NCBI GenBank assembly: GCA_007693945.1
Contig: RECP01000078.1
Span: 1-64,000, forward strand
From: Spirochaetaceae bacterium
GTDB lineage: Bacteria > Spirochaetota > Spirochaetia > DSM-27196 > PWMO01
Direction: 5' to 3'
Length of the DNA: 64,000 nucleotides
The notes under the pieces were generated by a model. That model was not told the origin of the DNA. It searched no databases and saw nothing but the letters and a program-made list of their open reading frames with translations. Shown in pieces: positions 17,371 through 26,535 of this stretch; position 1 is the stretch's first letter; the number at the start of each line of letters is the position of its first letter. The position numbers and the translations under genes are program-made.

Positions 17371-18111
17371 TCACAGGATGTGTTTGAGGAACTTCTGCGT
17401 GCGGGCCTCGGTGGCGGCGTCAAAGATCCGCTCGGGCGGACCGATTTCCACAATCTGGCCCTCGTCCATGAAAACCACGCTGTCTGCGGCGGCGCGCGCG
17501 AATCCCATTTCGTGAGATACCACCAGCATCGTCATACCGTCGCGCGCAAGATCGAGCATCACGTCGAGCACTTCCTTGATCATCTCGGGGTCAAGCGCCG
17601 AGGTTGGCTCGTCGAAGAGCATCACTTTGGGATTCATGGCCAGGGCGCGCGCAATGGCGACACGCTGCTGCTGGCCGCCGGAAAGCTGCGAGGGATAGGA
17701 GTTCTCTTTCTCCGACAGGCCGACCCGCGCCAGCAGCCGGCGCGCGCGGGGCAGCGCCTGATCACGCGGCTCACGCTTGACGGTCGTGGGCGCCAGCAGG
17801 ATGTTCTCTACGGCTGTCAGATGCGGAAACAGGTTGAAGCTCTGGAACACCATGCCGACCTCCTCACGGATCTGGCGGATGTCGCCGTGCGGGTTGGTAA
17901 CCTCATCCTGGTCGATCCAGATCGAGCCCGCACTGAGCGTCTCCAGGCGGTTGATCGATCGCAGCAGGGTGCTCTTGCCGCTGCCCGACGGCCCGATGAT
18001 CAGGAAGACCTGACCGGGCATCACCTGCAGGCTGACGTCACGCAGGGCGGTGATCTCGCCACGTTTGCCGAAGTACTTGCTGGCGTTCTGGATACGGACC
18101 CTAGCTTCCAC
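17371..18111 (-). CDS. Polar amino-acid ABC importer ATPase (GlnQ/HisP type)
   Basis: ATPase of an amino-acid importer, about 246 residues. Walker A GPSGSGKS, signature [15 protein letters not shown], Walker [14 protein letters not shown] and the switch His in [10 protein letters not shown] are all present. The start is uncertain. GTG 18111, with AGAGG about ten bases upstream, is preferred over an in-frame TTG at 18120 whose ribosome binding site would be too close. It overlaps the permease gene by 11 bases and closes the binding protein-permease-ATPase operon. Confidence 0.93.
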   Translation of the reverse strand: MEARVRIQNASKYFGKRGEITALRDVSLQVMPGQVFLIIGPSGSGKSTLLRSINRLETLSAGSIWIDQDEVTNPHGDIRQIREEVGMVFQSFNLFPHLTAVENILLAPTTVKREPRDQALPRARRLLARVGLSEKENSYPSQLSGGQQQRVAIARALAMNPKVMLFDEPTSALDPEMIKEVLDVMLDLARDGMTMLVVSHEMGFARAAADSVVFMDEGQIVEIGPPERIFDAATEARTQKFLKHIL

Positions 18112-18895
18112 GGTGTTCAAGCCTCTCTTCCATGATTCCGACCAGTTTGGAGAAGAACAGCGTCATCACGAGGTAGATCAGCGCCACAACGGTGTAGGCC
18201 TCGAAGTACCGAAACGTGGTGGCGGCGTATTCGCGGCCGCGGCGCAGGATGTCCGATACCGCCAGGATCGAAACCAGCGAAGAGTCCTTCAACAGCGCAA
18301 TGAACTCATTGCCGATCGGCGGCAGCACCAGCCGCAGCGTTTGCGGCAGGATAACCTTGCGCATCGCCTGACCGCGTGACAGCCCCAGTGCCAGCGCGGC
18401 TTCCATCTGCCCCTTGGGAATCGAGAGGATTCCGGCACGGAAGATCTCGCCCATGTAGGCGCCGTAACAGACACTCATGGCGATGACCGCGGCGGTCAGA
18501 CGCGGTACGGCCACAAACTGTCCCAGGGCATAGTAAATGTAGAACAGCTGTACAAGCAGCGGAATACCGCGGATCACTTCCACGTAGATCGTAGCAATCC
18601 GGTTGACGATTGTAATGCGCGATACCCGCCCCAGGCCGGTAAACAGCCCGATGATCAGCGCTATCAGAATCGACGCGACGGTGACCTGGAACGTGCTGAG
18701 GATGCCGTCCGGCACGAAGCGCAGGATGTCCAGGTACGGGGTTGGTGACAGAATCGGCAACAGTGCAAGCAGCCCGATGGCACCGAAGAACGAAATCCGC
18801 CAGGCGGAGAAGAGGGACTTCTCCGCCCGATCGGGAATCAATGCGCCATCAGAGATGGTGATCTGCGGCCTGCCGGTCTTGTCTACCTCAGCCAC
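18101..18895 (-). CDS. Polar amino-acid ABC importer permease (HisM/GlnP type)
   Basis: 264 residues with an N-terminal extension of about 35 residues and several membrane segments. The family signature region follows: [20 protein letters not shown] with ...GIPLLVQLF. The EAA-like loop [19 protein letters not shown] precedes [18 protein letters not shown], the classic end of His/Gln/Glu/Arg permeases. The GTG start at 18895 overlaps the binding-protein gene by 13 bases, so translation is coupled. A single permease suggests that a homodimer forms the channel. Confidence 0.93.
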   Translation of the reverse strand: MAEVDKTGRPQITISDGALIPDRAEKSLFSAWRISFFGAIGLLALLPILSPTPYLDILRFVPDGILSTFQVTVASILIALIIGLFTGLGRVSRITIVNRIATIYVEVIRGIPLLVQLFYIYYALGQFVAVPRLTAAVIAMSVCYGAYMGEIFRAGILSIPKGQMEAALALGLSRGQAMRKVILPQTLRLVLPPIGNEFIALLKDSSLVSILAVSDILRRGREYAATTFRYFEAYTVVALIYLVMTLFFSKLVGIMEERLEHRGS

Positions 18896-19638
18896 TTTTC
18901 TTCCAGCTCGGCGATGCGGCCGGAGTCCAGAACGGCCTGCAGCCCGGCATTGATGCGCTCCAGCACCTCGGTGTTGCCTTTGCGTACCGCAACGCCGTAG
19001 AACTCTTCGGTGAACGGTTCACCGACGATCTGCAGCCGATCGCGGTAGTTCTCGTTCTGCAGCACGTAGTCGGCGGCAATCGGCGTATCGGCCACCACGC
19101 CGTCGATCCTGCCATTGGCCAGATCTTCTATGGCCAGACCCAGTTCGTCGTAGGTGCGCAGCTCCACGCCGGCCACGGCCTGCACTTCAAACGACCCCGT
19201 GGTACCGATCTGGGCCCCCACCGAGCGGCCGCGGAGGTCGTTCAGCGTGGTCACACCAGACTGGTTCTGGCGCACGATCAGCACCTGCCCCGCGTTGATA
19301 TACGGGATCGAAAAGTCCATGGTCTGCCGGCGTTCTTCGGTGATGGTCACCGACGAAATCACCGCATCGTACTCACGGGTGGCCAGACCGGCAAAGATGC
19401 CGTCCCAGGCGGTGTTCTGGAACTCGACCTCAAAACCGCCCTTCTCGGCGATCAGGCGCATCAGGTCGATATCGAAGCCGACGAGTTCGCGGTTCTCGTC
19501 GATGAACTGCATCGGCGGCCAGGTGGCATCGGTGGCCACCACGATCCTATCGGCCGTTGACTCTTCACCCTGCCCCGCGGCAAAGAGCGCGCCGGTGATC
19601 AGGCACAGCGACAGCAACAAAATCAGTGTGCGTTTCAT
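18883..19638 (-). CDS. Amino-acid ABC importer binding protein (SBP family 3)
   Basis: 251 residues. The signal sequence ends LFAAGQGEE, a spirochaete-like processing region without an obvious lipobox cysteine. The mature protein shows the family-3 signature: VATDATWPPMQFID, GFDIDLMRLIAE and, later, DLRGRSVGAQIGTTG. It delivers a polar amino acid to the permease. The arginine-binding motif for the substrate alpha-carboxylate is not specific enough to name the ligand. ATG 19638 follows AAAGGAGG by five bases. It is the first gene of the operon. Confidence 0.94.
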   Translation of the reverse strand: MKRTLILLLSLCLITGALFAAGQGEESTADRIVVATDATWPPMQFIDENRELVGFDIDLMRLIAEKGGFEVEFQNTAWDGIFAGLATREYDAVISSVTITEERRQTMDFSIPYINAGQVLIVRQNQSGVTTLNDLRGRSVGAQIGTTGSFEVQAVAGVELRTYDELGLAIEDLANGRIDGVVADTPIAADYVLQNENYRDRLQIVGEPFTEEFYGVAVRKGNTEVLERINAGLQAVLDSGRIAELEEKWLR

Positions 19639-19730
19639 CTGTTCCTCCTTTCTTCGGATAGTCAGCCAATCTAATCGATATACGCCGTTTTTTCAATGCT
19701 TGGCATCGTGATTTGCGGCTCGAAAACCCC

Positions 19731-19759
19731 TTGACAGCACGGGAATTAAGCACGATGAT
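19731..19759 (+). promoter_or_regulatory. Promoter of the M23 peptidase gene
   Basis: TTGACA at 19731-19736, a 17-base spacer and GATGAT at 19754-19759 (4/6 match). Transcription would start about 58 bases before the GTG start codon at 19824, which supports that start over the longer frame. Confidence 0.55.
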
Positions 19760-19823
19760 TGCAGGAGCCGAAGATTATATTGAGGTTTTATGCGCGAACA
19801 GGTACACAATCAAGGAGGCGCGC

Positions 19824-20864
19824 GTGGCGCGTTGGGTGCGGTCTTCGGGTAGTAATCCACGCGGTTTGCGTGGACTGCGTTTCAGCCCTTCCGCTATCCG
19901 CGACAGCCTGGTAGGCATTTTGCGGGGTGTTACGCGCGGCGGTTCGCAGCGGTTTACGCTCCTCATTATTCCCCATTCGGAGAAGCGGCTGGTCAAGTTT
20001 CAGGCCAACGTTTTCGCCATCATATTCTTCGCGGTACTGTTCTCCTTTATCCTGGCGGGATTTGTCTACGTGGCGATGCACGCACCGGACGCCTCCGAGC
20101 GCGTCGTCGAGCGGCAGCAGGGCCTGCAGAGCAGCCAGGCCAGCCTCGATGCGATCATGGAGGAGCTGCAGGAAGTCATGCGCATTTCCCGCATGTTCGA
20201 GGGCACGATGCGTGAGACCATCGACGGGCTGCGGCCCGGCGCCGCGTCCGGTGCGGCTGCCGATCGCAGTGGCGGCGGTGATCTTACCCCGTTTCTCGAT
20301 GCGCGCCGCCTCAACAGCGGCGAACTGCGCGAAATCGAGGATATTCGCCACCTTGCCTCGACGCTGCGATCCGCCGTCGAGCCGCTGGAAGAGGTGCAGC
20401 GCATCTTCCGCGTGCAGCAGAGCCTTCTGACCGACATTCCCAACTACTGGCCGGTTATCGGCGGGCGCGGCCGCGTGACCCACGAGTTCGGTCCCAATAT
20501 CCATCCGTTCACCGGACAGCTCTACCTGCACAAAGGTTTTGATATCGCCGATGCCATCGGGGTGCCGGTGGTGGCCAGCGCGCGCGGGCGCGTCGATGAG
20601 ATCAGCGTGGATCCCGGATACGGTATCCAGGTCTGGCTGCGGCACAGGTACGGCTTCCGCACAATGTATGCGCACCTGCACTCGGCCAGCGTGCGCGAGG
20701 GGCAGGACGTAGAGCAGGGACAGCAGATCGGCCTGCTGGGTAACAGTGGTGCATCGACCGGTCCGCACCTGCACTTCGAGGTGTGGCTCGGAAATGAAGT
20801 GGTCGATCCGGCTGCCTTCCTCAAGATCTCCAACGAATTTCCGCGCCGCGTCCGGAGCTTCTAG
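19824..20864 (+). CDS. M23-family peptidoglycan endopeptidase, membrane-anchored
   Basis: 346 residues. One transmembrane helix (about residues 63-85) and a coiled-coil stretch (about 100-215) precede a C-terminal LytM/M23 domain. The zinc-site motifs are visible: HKGFDIA (the HxxxD motif), MYAHLHSA and HLHFEVW (HxH). It probably cleaves cross-links in peptidoglycan outside the membrane. The GTG at 19824 is chosen because AAGGAGG stands five bases upstream. An in-frame start at 19713 would lie upstream of the promoter. The next gene, msrA, starts 24 bases later. Confidence 0.9.
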   Translation: MARWVRSSGSNPRGLRGLRFSPSAIRDSLVGILRGVTRGGSQRFTLLIIPHSEKRLVKFQANVFAIIFFAVLFSFILAGFVYVAMHAPDASERVVERQQGLQSSQASLDAIMEELQEVMRISRMFEGTMRETIDGLRPGAASGAAADRSGGGDLTPFLDARRLNSGELREIEDIRHLASTLRSAVEPLEEVQRIFRVQQSLLTDIPNYWPVIGGRGRVTHEFGPNIHPFTGQLYLHKGFDIADAIGVPVVASARGRVDEISVDPGYGIQVWLRHRYGFRTMYAHLHSASVREGQDVEQGQQIGLLGNSGASTGPHLHFEVWLGNEVVDPAAFLKISNEFPRRVRSF

Positions 20865-20887
20865 GAGCCAGGAGAACGTCAATAACT

Positions 20888-21406
20888 ATGTCTGATACGC
20901 GCCAAACCGCGACGTTGGGGAACGGTTGTTTCTGGTGCACCGAGGCGGTCTATCAGCGGCTGCCCGGTGTTATCAGCGTGCAGCCGGGCTACGCCGGGGG
21001 ACGCGCAACCAATCCGACCTACGAGCAGGTATGCGGCGGTGCAACCGGTCACGCCGAAGTGGTGCAGCTGGTATTTGATTCGGCCGTGGTATCCTATGCC
21101 GCGCTGCTCGAACGGTTCTTTGCTTCACACGATCCCACAACGCTCAACCGGCAGGGAGCCGACGTCGGAACACAGTACCGTTCGGTGATTTTCTACCATG
21201 ACGAGTCGCAGCGCCGCGTGGCCGCACAGGTCCTCGCGGCGACGGCGGGGCAGTTTGTCGATCCGATAGTGACCGAAATCGTGCCGTATGACACTTTCTA
21301 TCCGGCTGAGCAGTACCACCACGACTACTTCAACCGCAATCCTCAGGCCGGCTACTGTGCCGTGGTGATCCGGCCCAAGCTCGTCAAACTGGGGCTCAAA
21401 CCGTAG
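20888..21406 (+). CDS. msrA: Peptide-methionine (S)-S-oxide reductase
   Basis: Reduces methionine-S-sulphoxide in damaged proteins. 172 residues, typical for a minimal MsrA. The catalytic GCFWCTEAVYQRLPGV sits at about residues 14-29, with the nucleophilic Cys in GCFW. The resolving cysteine is in AGYCAVV near the C-terminus. GYAGG, THAEV-like (GHAEVVQ) and HDPTTLNRQG motifs are all present. It starts at ATG 20888 shortly after AGGAG (spacing about 12) and is probably co-transcribed with the M23 gene. Confidence 0.97.
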   Translation: MSDTRQTATLGNGCFWCTEAVYQRLPGVISVQPGYAGGRATNPTYEQVCGGATGHAEVVQLVFDSAVVSYAALLERFFASHDPTTLNRQGADVGTQYRSVIFYHDESQRRVAAQVLAATAGQFVDPIVTEIVPYDTFYPAEQYHHDYFNRNPQAGYCAVVIRPKLVKLGLKP

Positions 21407-21466
21407 GCAGTGGTGCCGAAACTGTTTTTTCTTCCCTAACCGGAAGCGGCGGGCGCACCTCTTCCG

Positions 21467-24154
21467 TCAGCTGTCTTCGGCGCGCAGGCGGCGCGCGTAA
21501 TCGGCGTAGTTAAGCAAGCGCCCGTTGGACTCATCCACCAGTACCAGACAGTTACGCTGCTCCTTGGCCTTATACAGTGCGCGATCCGCGTGTTCAATTG
21601 CGGCCTCCATCGTATCATGCCGGTCGGCACGCACGACCCCGATGGAGAGCGTGGCGCACGGCTCGCCGCGTTCATCGGCCAGCTCACGGATGGGCGCCCA
21701 GTTTTCGAGTGTGGCAACTCGCTCCTGATGGGCGTGACGCAAGCGTTCCGCCAGTAGAACGCCGTTGTGCAGCGGGGCCTGTATCAGCAGCAGGAGCTCC
21801 TCACCGCCGTAGCGGATACCGACGTCGTGGCCTAACCGTACGCCGTCGAGCAGGGTTCCGGCGGTCTGCCTGAGTACTTCGTCGCCCATCTGGTGACCCA
21901 GCTCATCGTTGACCCATTTAAAGTGATCGAGATCGAGCAGCAGAAAACAGAACGGACGCTGTCTCTTCTTGAGATCCGCAAACTGACCTGGCAGTTCCTT
22001 CAGATAGAAGTTCTTGTTCTTGAGGCCGGTCAGCTCGTCGACGTAGCTGCCGGCTTCGCTCTCGGCCAGTCGCACGCGCAGCAACTCAACCGAGTCGCGG
22101 CTTCGCTCGGTGCGTTCTTTGCGCCACGCGGCGCGCTCGTGCTCTCCGGCGACCGACACTCTGGCACCCCGGTTTCGGAGGAAGCTGTGACCATCATTGA
22201 CCAGGATGTGATACATATCGACGATACCGCGCAGCACGTCAAACAGAAACAGCTGTGACAGCTTGGGAATTGCATGCACCGAGCTGTAGTACTTGGCCTC
22301 AACGTATCGCTTTACCTGGCGGGTGACCGGCTTGAGCCGCGCCGAATGTACCGACGCGTGGGTGTCAAAATCAACGAAGGGCCGCTTGTCCAGTTCAGCG
22401 TAGATGCGCGTGGCAATCGGATCCTCGCGTTTGACCAGATCCTGGTTGAGATCCTGAGCAAGTTCCGCCAGCAGATCGTGCAACTCCTCCACAAGCGGGT
22501 AGAGCCGCGGGCCGTGGTACTCAGCTTCGGTCACGGCCGCGTAATTGCGGATTATCGCGTTGCGATATGCGTTGATCTCCTCGCGCAGGTTGCGTGCCAG
22601 CACGCTGTCGCTGAAATCGCGCGCGTAGTCGCTGCGTTCGACAAGGCCTTTGGCGTAGGCCGTCAGCGCACGCAGGTAAGGGGCAAACAGCGCACTGTAG
22701 ATCTGGTTCCAGCGCGTCTTGATGTCTCCAAGTACGTCGGCGGTGCGTTCGCGCAGCAACAGTTTTTCGAGGCTGCGCTGATCGATACTGGCCAGCAGGT
22801 TATCGATGATGCGGTGCAGTACCAGCAACGGCTGAATTGGATCGTCGGCCGCAACGGTCTCTATGTTTTCTGCGTGGTGGTCGAACGGGAGCGATTGCGC
22901 AAAGACGCGCGTATCGAAGTAGGGAAGCAGGTAACGGTTCTGCTCCAGGCGCTCGATACCGGATTCCGGGAAAATAGTCGACAGGAACGACAGCGTGCCG
23001 TGGTGGCGCCGCGAGAAGCCGGCTTCCTTCTCGAGCTCGAGGTCTTCAAGCTCGCGTTTCTTCTCTTCGACGAGCCGCAGTTCGCGAAGCCTGGTCTGTT
23101 TCTCGGTGAAGCGTTTGACCGTCAGAATATCGTTCCCGGTAATGCCGGCAAAACGATAGAGCGCCTCACGCTTGCGGCGGGAATCATCGTGCTCGTCAAA
23201 GAACGCTCCGACGGCCTTCAGCGCCACGGGGTAGAGTTCGCGCTTGAAGCGCTGCAACTGGTCTATGGCATGCATAAACAGTTCGGCGGCGTTATCGAGC
23301 TGTGCCGCTGAGACGGGCCGGCCGTAGGCCAGCACCACGTCCTTGCCGACCGCCAGCACGTCTGCAATGCGCTTGCGGCTTACCTGTTCGGTTGTCAGGA
23401 CGAGCCGGTAGAGTTCGCGTGTCGGGCGGATCAACTCGGCCACCTGGACCGGGATACCGTCCAGTACGGCGGCGTCCAGGCGTTCCAGCGACGTCATCAG
23501 TCTCTTCTGCTCACGGCTGAAGCGCGACAGAAACTCCAGTCCAAACGGGTCGCGGCGGCGGTACGCCTGGACCACCGCCTCTCCGCCCGATCCGGACAGT
23601 TCACCCAGCATCCGGCGCGACGAGTTGCGCAGCGCATGGACAGTATCCGCAAGGCTGTACTCATCCGGCGGCTGGGTGGTGAGGTTATGCGGTGCAGCCA
23701 ACGCGCGCACCAGTCGCGGATTGGCGTGGTCCGGTTGTGAGGGCCGCAACAGCGACATCGCATCGTGCCAGCGCTGCGCCAGCCCGGTTATCAGCAGACC
23801 GCGGCGAAACGCCCAGCGGTTGATCCGGCGCCGCAGCCGCGGCGCAACCGGCAACTGCCGGGTGGTCTCATACTCGTTGGCCGGGGTACCCCCGCTTAGC
23901 GGCAATCGTGGGCTCTCTTCCGGCAGGCTTGATTCGGCCTCGGCAATCGACTGCACCGGGCGATCCTCCTCCGCCGCGCGCCCGCTGCCGCTCTGTTCAT
24001 GCATGCGGCGGATTGCCTGCTCCATGCGCCGAGCGGCGGCAGCTTCGCCGTAGCCGCGATCACGCAGCTTGCGGTAGACCGCTTCAATTTCTTCCCTGGG
24101 TGTGCCGTCTGCGAGCAGCTTGTTGTACAGTGCTTTGTCGGGTTTCTGTGTCAT
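21467..24154 (-). CDS. Diguanylate cyclase (GGDEF) with a large uncharacterised N-terminal region
   Basis: 895 residues. The last 170 are a GGDEF domain: ELTGLKNKNFYLKEL, DLDHFKWVNDELGHQMGDEV and the active-site RYGGEELLLLI, so synthesis of cyclic di-GMP is likely. The position for the inhibitory-site arginine (RxxD) reads LGHD, so a canonical I-site is missing. About 700 residues before it are soluble and mainly helical, with no family I recognise, beginning with a short segment (TPREEIEAVYRKLRDRGYG). ATG 24154 follows GGAGGG by six bases. The 85 in-frame codons upstream cross the inverted-repeat element and are excluded. Confidence 0.88.
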   Translation of the reverse strand: MTQKPDKALYNKLLADGTPREEIEAVYRKLRDRGYGEAAAARRMEQAIRRMHEQSGSGRAAEEDRPVQSIAEAESSLPEESPRLPLSGGTPANEYETTRQLPVAPRLRRRINRWAFRRGLLITGLAQRWHDAMSLLRPSQPDHANPRLVRALAAPHNLTTQPPDEYSLADTVHALRNSSRRMLGELSGSGGEAVVQAYRRRDPFGLEFLSRFSREQKRLMTSLERLDAAVLDGIPVQVAELIRPTRELYRLVLTTEQVSRKRIADVLAVGKDVVLAYGRPVSAAQLDNAAELFMHAIDQLQRFKRELYPVALKAVGAFFDEHDDSRRKREALYRFAGITGNDILTVKRFTEKQTRLRELRLVEEKKRELEDLELEKEAGFSRRHHGTLSFLSTIFPESGIERLEQNRYLLPYFDTRVFAQSLPFDHHAENIETVAADDPIQPLLVLHRIIDNLLASIDQRSLEKLLLRERTADVLGDIKTRWNQIYSALFAPYLRALTAYAKGLVERSDYARDFSDSVLARNLREEINAYRNAIIRNYAAVTEAEYHGPRLYPLVEELHDLLAELAQDLNQDLVKREDPIATRIYAELDKRPFVDFDTHASVHSARLKPVTRQVKRYVEAKYYSSVHAIPKLSQLFLFDVLRGIVDMYHILVNDGHSFLRNRGARVSVAGEHERAAWRKERTERSRDSVELLRVRLAESEAGSYVDELTGLKNKNFYLKELPGQFADLKKRQRPFCFLLLDLDHFKWVNDELGHQMGDEVLRQTAGTLLDGVRLGHDVGIRYGGEELLLLIQAPLHNGVLLAERLRHAHQERVATLENWAPIRELADERGEPCATLSIGVVRADRHDTMEAAIEHADRALYKAKEQRNCLVLVDESNGRLLNYADYARRLRAEDS

Positions 24155-24196
24155 GGCCTTCCCTCCGAGTCGCCGCCGGCGGTGAGGGCGGATGCA

Positions 24197-24354
24197 GCAA
24201 TTCTCATTTTGGCCGTACGGCGCCGCACGCGCCGACGTTGTCCTTACCCCCAGGCGAGCAGCAGCCGTCGCCATATGGTGCACGGAGGTGCTCTCGAGGC
24301 AGGCGTGCAGAAGCTCCATGCCAACCGACCCCGTACGGCCAAAATGAGAATTGC
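24197..24354. repeat. 158-bp element with 24-bp perfect terminal inverted repeats
   Basis: GCAATTCTCATTTT followed by GGCCGTACGG (24197-24220) is repeated exactly in reverse complement at 24331-24354. The 110-base interior has no gene. The size and ends resemble a miniature inverted-repeat transposable element. The right end is shared, with divergence, with 1142-1176. It sits between the diguanylate cyclase and the glgX operon, directly upstream of the glgX promoter. As RNA the ends could pair into one long hairpin. Confidence 0.75.
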
Positions 24355-24374
24355 CGGGGCGGATGACGGAGGTC

Positions 24375-24404
24375 TTGCAGTGGGGTCCACCTCTATAAGA
24401 TAAT
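24375..24404 (+). promoter_or_regulatory. Predicted promoter of the glgX-treY-treZ operon
   Basis: TTGCAG at 24375-24380 and GATAAT at 24399-24404, spaced by 18 bases, lie 25 bases before the glgX start codon. The -35 is a 4/6 match and the -10 a 5/6 match. Confidence 0.45.
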
Positions 24405-24428
24405 ACCACATAACCGCCGGGAGCACAT

Positions 24429-26525
24429 ATGGAAATACGTCCAGGGAAGCAGTATCCTCTTGGAGCACGCTACGATGGAGCCGGGACCAACTTCTCGGTG
24501 TTCTCCGAGGTCGCCGATTGCGTCGAACTCTGCCTGTTTGATGACGCCGGTCGCGAGACTCGCCATCAGCTGCCCGAGGTGACCGGGCACTGCTGGCACG
24601 GCTACGTGCCCAATCTGATTCCGGGCCAGCGTTACGGATTCCGCGTCCACGGGCCGTGGGAGCCGGCGGAGGGCAGCGTCTGTAACCCTGACAAGCTGCT
24701 GCTTGACCCGTACGCCAAGGCCATCACGGGCGAGGTTGCCTGGAACGAGGCGGTGTTCGCGTTCAAACCGGGCAGCGACGACCGTAACGAAATCGACAGC
24801 TCGCCGTTTGTGCCCAAGTCGGTGGTCACCAACCCCTTCTTCGACTGGACTGATGACCACTCGCCCCGGGTGCCGTGGAACGAGACGGTGATCTATGAGG
24901 TGCACGTCAGAGGCTACTCGGTAATCCATCCCGAGATACCCGCCGAACTGCGTGGAACCTACAGCGCGCTGGCGCACCCGGCGTCGCTCGATTACTTCAA
25001 GCGCCTGGGTGTCACCTCGCTGGAACTGATGCCGGTGCATCAGTTTGTGCACGATGGTCATCTGCTTGAGAAGGGCTTACGCAACTACTGGGGCTACAAC
25101 ACCATCGGTTTCTTTGCGCCGCATAGCGAATACGCTGCGCGCGAGACCGCCGGCGTGCAGGTCGCTGAGTTCAAGCAAATGGTCAAGACGCTGCACAAGG
25201 CCGGCATTGAAGTCATCCTTGACGTGGTCTACAACCATACCGCTGAAGGCAATCACGACGGCCCGACGCTCTGCTTCAAGGGTATTGACAACGGAGCCTA
25301 TTACAGGCTCTCACCCGAGGACCGGCGTTACTACGTTGACTACACCGGCACCGGCAACAGTCTCAATATGCGCCATCCGCACGTTTTGCAGCTGATCATG
25401 GACTCGCTGCGCTACTGGATTCTGGAGATGCACGTCGACGGCTTTCGGTTCGATCTGGCAAGCACGCTGGCGCGTGAGCTGCATGATGTGGACCGGCTTT
25501 CGGCGTTCTTCGACATCATCCAGCAGGATCCGGTGATCAGTCAGGTCAAACTGATCGCCGAGCCGTGGGACGTGGGTGAAGGCGGTTACCAGGTCGGGAA
25601 CTTCCCGCCGGGCTGGTCCGAATGGAACGGCAAGTACCGCGACTGCATACGGGACTTCTGGCGCGGCCAGGATCAGACGCTGGCCGAATTCGCGTACCGC
25701 GTCACCGGCAGCTCCGACCTCTACGAGAATACCGGGCGACGTCCCTATGCCAGCATCAACTTTGTCACCTGTCACGACGGTTTTACGCTCAGCGACCTGG
25801 TTTCCTACAACGAGAAGCACAACGAGGCCAACGGCGAGGGCGGTGCCGACGGCGAATCGCACAATCGCTCCTGGAACTGCGGGGTTGAGGGGCCCTCGGA
25901 TGACCCCGAGATTGTGACACTGCGCGATCGCCAGCGGCGCAACCTGATGGTGACGCTGTTTCTGTCGCAGGGCGTTCCGATGCTGACCGCCGGAGATGAG
26001 ATCGGGCGCACGCAGCACGGCAACAATAACACGTACTGCCAGAACAGCGAATTGTCGTGGCTGCACTGGGACAAGATCGACCGCGAGTTCCTGCGTTTCA
26101 TGCGCTCGCTGGTGGCGTTCCGGCGCGAACACCCGGTGTTTCGGCGCCGCCACTGGTTCCAGGGGCAGGCGATCTACGGCCGCGGACTGGAAGACATCGC
26201 CTGGTTTACCCCCGACGGCGCGGAAATGGAAGACAATTACTGGAACGAGGGGTACGCCAAGTCGATCTCGGTCTTTCTCAACGGCTCCGCGGTGCCCAGT
26301 CCGGACGTATTTGGTCAGCGAATACAGGATGACTCGTTCTACCTGATTATCAACGCACACTATGAGCCGCTGGAGTTCAGGCTTCCGGACAAGGTCTGGG
26401 GACGACGCTGGCGGATGGTCATGGACACAGCCGAAGGCTGGATCGAGGAGAAACGAGAGCTGAGTGCCGGTGATCGGATCCCGGCCGCCGGCCGCAGCGT
26501 GGTGGTGCTGCAGGCGCTGGATTAG
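24429..26525 (+). CDS. glgX: Glycogen debranching enzyme (GH13 isoamylase type)
   Basis: Hydrolyses alpha-1,6 branches of glycogen or limit dextrin in the cytoplasm. The 698-residue length and order match GlgX/TreX. An N-terminal CBM48 module (YPLGARYDGAGTNFSVFSE) precedes the GH13 barrel with its four conserved regions: DVVYNHT, the nucleophile in GFRFDLA, the acid in LIAEPWDVG, and FVTCHDGFTL. ATG 24429 follows GGGAG by five bases. It is followed 10 bases later by treY, so it supplies linear chains to the trehalose pathway. Confidence 0.97.
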   Translation: MEIRPGKQYPLGARYDGAGTNFSVFSEVADCVELCLFDDAGRETRHQLPEVTGHCWHGYVPNLIPGQRYGFRVHGPWEPAEGSVCNPDKLLLDPYAKAITGEVAWNEAVFAFKPGSDDRNEIDSSPFVPKSVVTNPFFDWTDDHSPRVPWNETVIYEVHVRGYSVIHPEIPAELRGTYSALAHPASLDYFKRLGVTSLELMPVHQFVHDGHLLEKGLRNYWGYNTIGFFAPHSEYAARETAGVQVAEFKQMVKTLHKAGIEVILDVVYNHTAEGNHDGPTLCFKGIDNGAYYRLSPEDRRYYVDYTGTGNSLNMRHPHVLQLIMDSLRYWILEMHVDGFRFDLASTLARELHDVDRLSAFFDIIQQDPVISQVKLIAEPWDVGEGGYQVGNFPPGWSEWNGKYRDCIRDFWRGQDQTLAEFAYRVTGSSDLYENTGRRPYASINFVTCHDGFTLSDLVSYNEKHNEANGEGGADGESHNRSWNCGVEGPSDDPEIVTLRDRQRRNLMVTLFLSQGVPMLTAGDEIGRTQHGNNNTYCQNSELSWLHWDKIDREFLRFMRSLVAFRREHPVFRRRHWFQGQAIYGRGLEDIAWFTPDGAEMEDNYWNEGYAKSISVFLNGSAVPSPDVFGQRIQDDSFYLIINAHYEPLEFRLPDKVWGRRWRMVMDTAEGWIEEKRELSAGDRIPAAGRSVVVLQALD

Positions 26526-26535
26526 CGGTACGACT

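Noticed and set aside
24154-24409. N-terminal extension of the diguanylate cyclase to 24409
   Set aside because: It would translate the inverted-repeat element. The ATG at 24154 has a strong ribosome binding site.
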